Assembly (NCBI RefSeq): GCF_013426915.1
Contig: NZ_AP023183.1
Location: 744,001 to 808,000 of the forward strand
Origin: Paraburkholderia sp. PGU19
GTDB lineage: Bacteria > Pseudomonadota > Gammaproteobacteria > Burkholderiales > Burkholderiaceae
Length of the DNA stretch: 64,000 nucleotides
Reading direction: 5' to 3'
A model generated the notes under the pieces. The model ran no database searches. It was given only the letters and a program-made list of their open reading frames with translations, and was not told where the DNA came from. Below are positions 60,731 through 64,000 of the stretch, piece after piece (position 1 is the first letter of the stretch; every line of letters begins with the position of its first letter). Position numbers and translations under genes: made by a program.

Positions 60731-61228
60731 TTGAAGACGAAACAGACGTATTCTGTAGAATTCAGAGAGCAGGCGCTGGCGAAGGCCCTGCAACGCGGCA
60801 ACCGCTCCGTAGGAGCGGTTGCCGCGGAACTGAACATGAATGTATTAACCTTGAGGAAGTGGATCCGGGTGTCTAACGCCGCAAGCCGCAATCCGGGCCC
60901 TAGCGATGCACGGCGCCCACAAGACTGGTCTCTGGAAGAGCGCCTGCTGGCCTTGCAACAGAGCCATGGACTGGATGAGGAAGCACTGAACGCGTGGTGT
61001 CGCGAACGGGGCCTGTTTGTCCATCATCTGACCCAGTGGCGTGCGCAGTTCTGCTCTGGCGACACCGTGAGCCCACGCGCCAACGCGCCGGAAGTGCGCG
61101 ATCTCAAACAGGCCAATGCGCAATTGCAGCGCGAGCTCAAGCGTAAGGACCGTGCGCTGGCGGAAGCGGCTGCGTTGCTGGTGCTCTCAAAAAAGTATCA
61201 GGCGCTGTTCGGGGACGAGGACGAATGA
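60731..61228 (+). CDS. IS3-family OrfA
   Basis: 165 aa from a TTG start at 60731 (LKTKQTYSVEFREQALAKAL), with GAGGTG before it. HTH motif SVGAVAAELNMNVLTLRKWI, a second HTH-like region (HGLDEEALNAWCRERGLFVH), and a C-terminal leucine-zipper-like helix (DLKQANAQLQRELKRKDRAL). Binds the terminal repeats. Its stop overlaps the OrfB ATG, so OrfB is made by coupling and not by the frameshift usual in IS3 elements. Confidence 0.85.
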   Translation: MKTKQTYSVEFREQALAKALQRGNRSVGAVAAELNMNVLTLRKWIRVSNAASRNPGPSDARRPQDWSLEERLLALQQSHGLDEEALNAWCRERGLFVHHLTQWRAQFCSGDTVSPRANAPEVRDLKQANAQLQRELKRKDRALAEAAALLVLSKKYQALFGDEDE

Positions 61229-62304
61229 CTTCTGCCGAACAGCGCGCGACATTGAAGGCTCTGATCGACGAGGCGATCGCAGCCGGGGCTCGCCAGGCAC
61301 GTGCGTGCGCCATGCTGGGGCTGAGCGCGCGCACCGTGCAGCGCTGGCAAGGCGCCGGTCCTGAAGCGGTGGACGGGCGCACCTTGCGCCGCCATGAGCC
61401 TGCCCACAAGCTGTCGGCCGATGAACGCGCCGAACTGCTGGCGGTGGCCAACTCTGCTGAATTCGCTCATCTGCCACCGAGCCAGATCGTGCCACGACTG
61501 GCCGACCAGCAACGCTACATTGCCTCGGAATCGACGTTTTACCGGGTGCTGCGCGAAGCGAACCAGCTCGCCCACCGGCGCAGCGAACGGCCGGCCCGCG
61601 CACGCAGCAAACCGCGCGCAGTCTGCGCCGACGCGCCGAACCAGCTGTATTCCTGGGACATTACTTACCTGCCGGCGACGATTCGTGGACAGTTTTTTTA
61701 TCTGTATCTGTTTCTCGATGTCTTCAGCCGCAAGATTGTCGGCTGGCAGGTCTATGCCGAGGAAAGCAGCGCGCTGGCCAGCGAAGTCCTCAGAGACCTT
61801 TGCGCACGCGAAGCGATACAGCCCGAACAGGTGATCCTGCACTCCGATAACGGCGGCCCGATGAAAGGCGCGACGATGCTCGCTACCCTCCAGGCGCTGG
61901 GCGTCATGCCGTCGCTCAGTCGCCCCGGCGTGAGCAACGACAACCCGTATTCCGAGTCGCTGTTCAAGACCCTGAAGTACCGGCCTGCCTATCCTCTCAA
62001 GGCGTTCGATACCCTGTTCGCCGCGCGCACCTGGGTGGGCGCGCTGGTGCGCTGGTACAACGAGGAGCATCGTCACAGCGCGATCCGGTTCGTGACGCCG
62101 GCGCAACGTCATGCCAACCTCGATCAGGACATTCTGTTTCGACGCGCTGCGCTTTACCAGGCGGCAAGGCAGCGCAAACCACTCCGATGGAAAGGCCCCG
62201 CCCGCAACTGGCAGCGCGTTGACACCGTGCATCTGAATCCCGATCGCATCGATAACCCGAGCGTCACACCACAACGTCGCAACCAGGAGAGAAAAGCCGC
62301 CTGA
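61225..62304 (+). CDS. IS3-family transposase OrfB
   Basis: 359 aa. HTH region (ACAMLGLSARTVQRWQGAG), then the rve core: D in YSWDITYLPATI, D in ILHSDNGGPM, E in NPYSESLFKTLKY with K seven residues after E. Full length, without lesions. Start ATG 61225 overlaps the orfA stop. Confidence 0.95.
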   Translation: MTSAEQRATLKALIDEAIAAGARQARACAMLGLSARTVQRWQGAGPEAVDGRTLRRHEPAHKLSADERAELLAVANSAEFAHLPPSQIVPRLADQQRYIASESTFYRVLREANQLAHRRSERPARARSKPRAVCADAPNQLYSWDITYLPATIRGQFFYLYLFLDVFSRKIVGWQVYAEESSALASEVLRDLCAREAIQPEQVILHSDNGGPMKGATMLATLQALGVMPSLSRPGVSNDNPYSESLFKTLKYRPAYPLKAFDTLFAARTWVGALVRWYNEEHRHSAIRFVTPAQRHANLDQDILFRRAALYQAARQRKPLRWKGPARNWQRVDTVHLNPDRIDNPSVTPQRRNQERKAA

Positions 62305-62431
62305 TATTTATTCGTTGAGGCGACAACTAGCTTGAAAATTTCCGCGATTGGCTGCTGATTTTAGCCGTTGGCTCAAGCAAACACATGCTGTTTTACCAGC
62401 GATTACGGACGTGCATATAGCGAGCTATCTA

Positions 62432-63912
62432 GTTGGGCCTGAACAAAGCGGAGGACCTTGCGCGACGTGGCTTCGGGGTTGAATTGGCGTTGTGGAAATT
62501 GCAGGGACCTGGCATATTAAAGCCTAAATCCTGCAAATCCTGCGAGGTGCGGATGGGTCCGAAGACGCCTGTGACTGAAGGAGATTTCTTCCGGCAACCG
62601 CTGCGCGAACAGATCAATCTGAAGCATCCGCTGGTACGGCTGACCGAGCTGATCAACTGGGATCGTTTGGGCGTCGCGATGAGCGAGAGCTTCGTGTCGC
62701 GCAAGGGGCGACCGGCGACATCACCCAGGCTGATCGCCGGGCTGCTGTATCTGCAGCACGCATTTGACCTGTCCGACGAAGAGGTCGTCTGGCAGTGGGT
62801 GGAAAACCCGTATTGGCAGGTGTTCACCGGCGAAACGTACCTGCAGACCGAGCCGCCGATCGACCCGTCGAGCCTGACGCGCTGGCGCAAGCGGCTGGGC
62901 GAGGCCGGCATTGAAGAGCTGCTGGCCGAGACGATCGAAGCAGCCAAACGTGCCGGCGTGATCAAGGCCTCGAGTGTGAAGCGCGTGATCGTAGACACTA
63001 CGGTCATGCAGAAGGCGATTGCCCATCCAACCGATTCACGGTTGCTTGAACGGTGTCGCGAACATCTGGTGAAGGCGGCCGCACGGCATGGCCTGAAGCT
63101 GCGGCAGAACTACAACCGCGAGGCGCCGCACCTGGCGCGTCAGATTGGCCGTTACGCACATGCGAAGCAGTACAAGCGCATGAAGAAAGTGTTGCGTACG
63201 CTGCGCTCGCGGGTGGGTCGGGTGATGCGTGACGTGGAGCGGCAGCTTGGCACGCTCGCCGATGGTAGCCGCGCGGCCCTGCAGGAACTGATTGGGCGCA
63301 CGAAGCGCATCCTGTCGCAAAAGACAAAGGACAAAAACAAGCTCTACGCATTGCACGCACCAGAAGTCGAGTGTCTGGCCAAGGGCAAGGCACGCACACC
63401 CTACGAGTTCGGCGTGAAGGTGTCGATCACGACGACGCACAAGGAGGGCCTGGTCGTTGGCATGCGCTCAATGCCAGGCAATCCGTACGACGGGCACACG
63501 CTCGCTGAGGCGCTGGAGCAGGCGGCAATCCTGTGTGACGCTACGCCGGAGGTCGCCATCGTCGACCGTGGCTACAAGGGCGTGGACATCGAAGGTGTGA
63601 AGATCTACCACCCGGGCCTGCGGCGAGGCATCACGCGAGGATTGCGGGCGATGATCAGACGGCGCAGCGCGATCGAGCCAGCTATCGGCCACATGAAGAC
63701 CGACGGGAAGCTCGACCGGAACTGGCTAAAGGGGACGCTCGGCGACGCGATGCATGCGGTGCTGTGCGGCGCAGGCCACAATCTGCGGATGATCTTCAGG
63801 AAGCTGCGGCTTTTTTGCACCGTCGTTCTTGTCGCGTTGTTCGTTTCTGTCGATCAGACAACGCCCGTCGCCTGACGCCGACGACGGACAAAACGCTTTA
63901 TTCAGGGCTGAC
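62432..63912 (+). mobile_element. IS5-family insertion sequence, intact
   Basis: 1481 bp. Ends GTTGGGCCTGAACAAAGCG and, inverted, GTCAGCCCTGAATAAAGCG. Flanked by an exact 6-bp repeat TATCTA (62426-62431 and 63913-63918), a probable target duplication. One transposase gene. Confidence 0.85.
62553..63875 (+). CDS. IS5-family transposase
   Basis: 440 aa from ATG 62553 (MGPKTPVTEGDFFRQPLREQ). An N-terminal helical domain (DUF772 type: RPATSPRLIAGLLYLQHAFD, VWQWVENPYWQVFTGE) is followed by the DDE core: D in VIVDTTVMQKAI, D in AIVDRGYKGV, E in SAIEPAIGHMKTDGKL. A long insertion (residues 210-310) of helical sequence separates the first two acids, as in the IS5 subgroup with large transposases. 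Intact. Confidence 0.95.
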   Translation: MGPKTPVTEGDFFRQPLREQINLKHPLVRLTELINWDRLGVAMSESFVSRKGRPATSPRLIAGLLYLQHAFDLSDEEVVWQWVENPYWQVFTGETYLQTEPPIDPSSLTRWRKRLGEAGIEELLAETIEAAKRAGVIKASSVKRVIVDTTVMQKAIAHPTDSRLLERCREHLVKAAARHGLKLRQNYNREAPHLARQIGRYAHAKQYKRMKKVLRTLRSRVGRVMRDVERQLGTLADGSRAALQELIGRTKRILSQKTKDKNKLYALHAPEVECLAKGKARTPYEFGVKVSITTTHKEGLVVGMRSMPGNPYDGHTLAEALEQAAILCDATPEVAIVDRGYKGVDIEGVKIYHPGLRRGITRGLRAMIRRRSAIEPAIGHMKTDGKLDRNWLKGTLGDAMHAVLCGAGHNLRMIFRKLRLFCTVVLVALFVSVDQTTPVA

Positions 63913-64000
63913 TATCTACGTTATCGGGCTCGTCATCGATGTCCCAGATCATGCGACACCTACGTATTGAAACGGTTGCTGGATTTTCTGCGCCAACAGG

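Larger units (their letters stand above)
60679..62330 (+). mobile_element. IS3-family insertion sequence, intact
   Basis: 1.65 kb. Perfect 14-bp ends CTAGTTGTCGCCTC (60679-60692) and GAGGCGACAACTAG (62317-62330). The CTAG at the outer ends could be part of the repeat or a 4-bp target duplication; this cannot be decided because it is palindromic. Contains two coupled transposase genes. Confidence 0.85.

Overview
The window looks like part of a large plasmid or secondary replicon of a Burkholderia-group betaproteobacterium (Burkholderia, Paraburkholderia, Caballeronia or a relative). This rests on high-GC coding sequence, a Rep_3-type initiator beside an iteron origin and parAB, and IS families common in that group. 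No rRNA, tRNA or CRISPR array was seen.

Layout. 1-3252: small plasmid genes of unknown role, the first cut by the window edge. 3277-32873: a 29.6-kb block bounded by composite inverted repeats, each a 23-bp outer repeat, a 41-nt gap and a 35-bp palindromic site. The block starts with a tyrosine recombinase (3477-4664) and an actin-like ParM locus with its own repeat array (5695-7290). It continues with small membrane proteins, a Toprim primase, a NERD protein, a coiled-coil protein, an FlhC-like regulator and a CAP-domain lipoprotein. It ends with a 15.5-kb leftward operon that combines VirB8-VirB9-VirB10 core proteins, two lytic transglycosylases and a type IVB pilus set (PilL/TcpQ, N, O, P, Q, R, S, V).

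32874-46480: the replicon core. It holds a ParB/KorB-like protein fused to a recombinase core-binding domain, a decayed parA, an intact IS21-type element with a 5-bp target duplication, a broken IS6-type element, a second ParB/KorB-like protein, the replication initiator, an iteron origin with a DnaA box, parAB, and a three-site palindromic parS candidate. 46480-49600: toxin-antitoxin modules, with vapBC and parDE intact and a second parDE decayed. 49800-51390: an ISKra4-like element with a frameshifted transposase. 52238-56710: metabolic and regulatory cargo (tannase-family lipoprotein, SDR/TetR pair with twin operators, HxlR/oxidoreductase pair). 57378-63912: a nest of IS110, IS66, serine-recombinase, IS3 and IS5 elements, of which only the last two look intact.

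How it fits together. Replication and segregation depend on RepA, the iterons and ParABS. A second segregation system of ParM type lies inside the bounded block. The hybrid VirB/T4P operon would build an envelope-spanning channel and a thin pilus for mating-pair contact, but VirB4, VirB6, VirD4, a relaxase and a prepilin peptidase are absent here, so it needs partners elsewhere. Six gene units of the block and its left flank share one promoter pattern (CTTGACTT, with a 15-nt spacer to the -10), which suggests common control.
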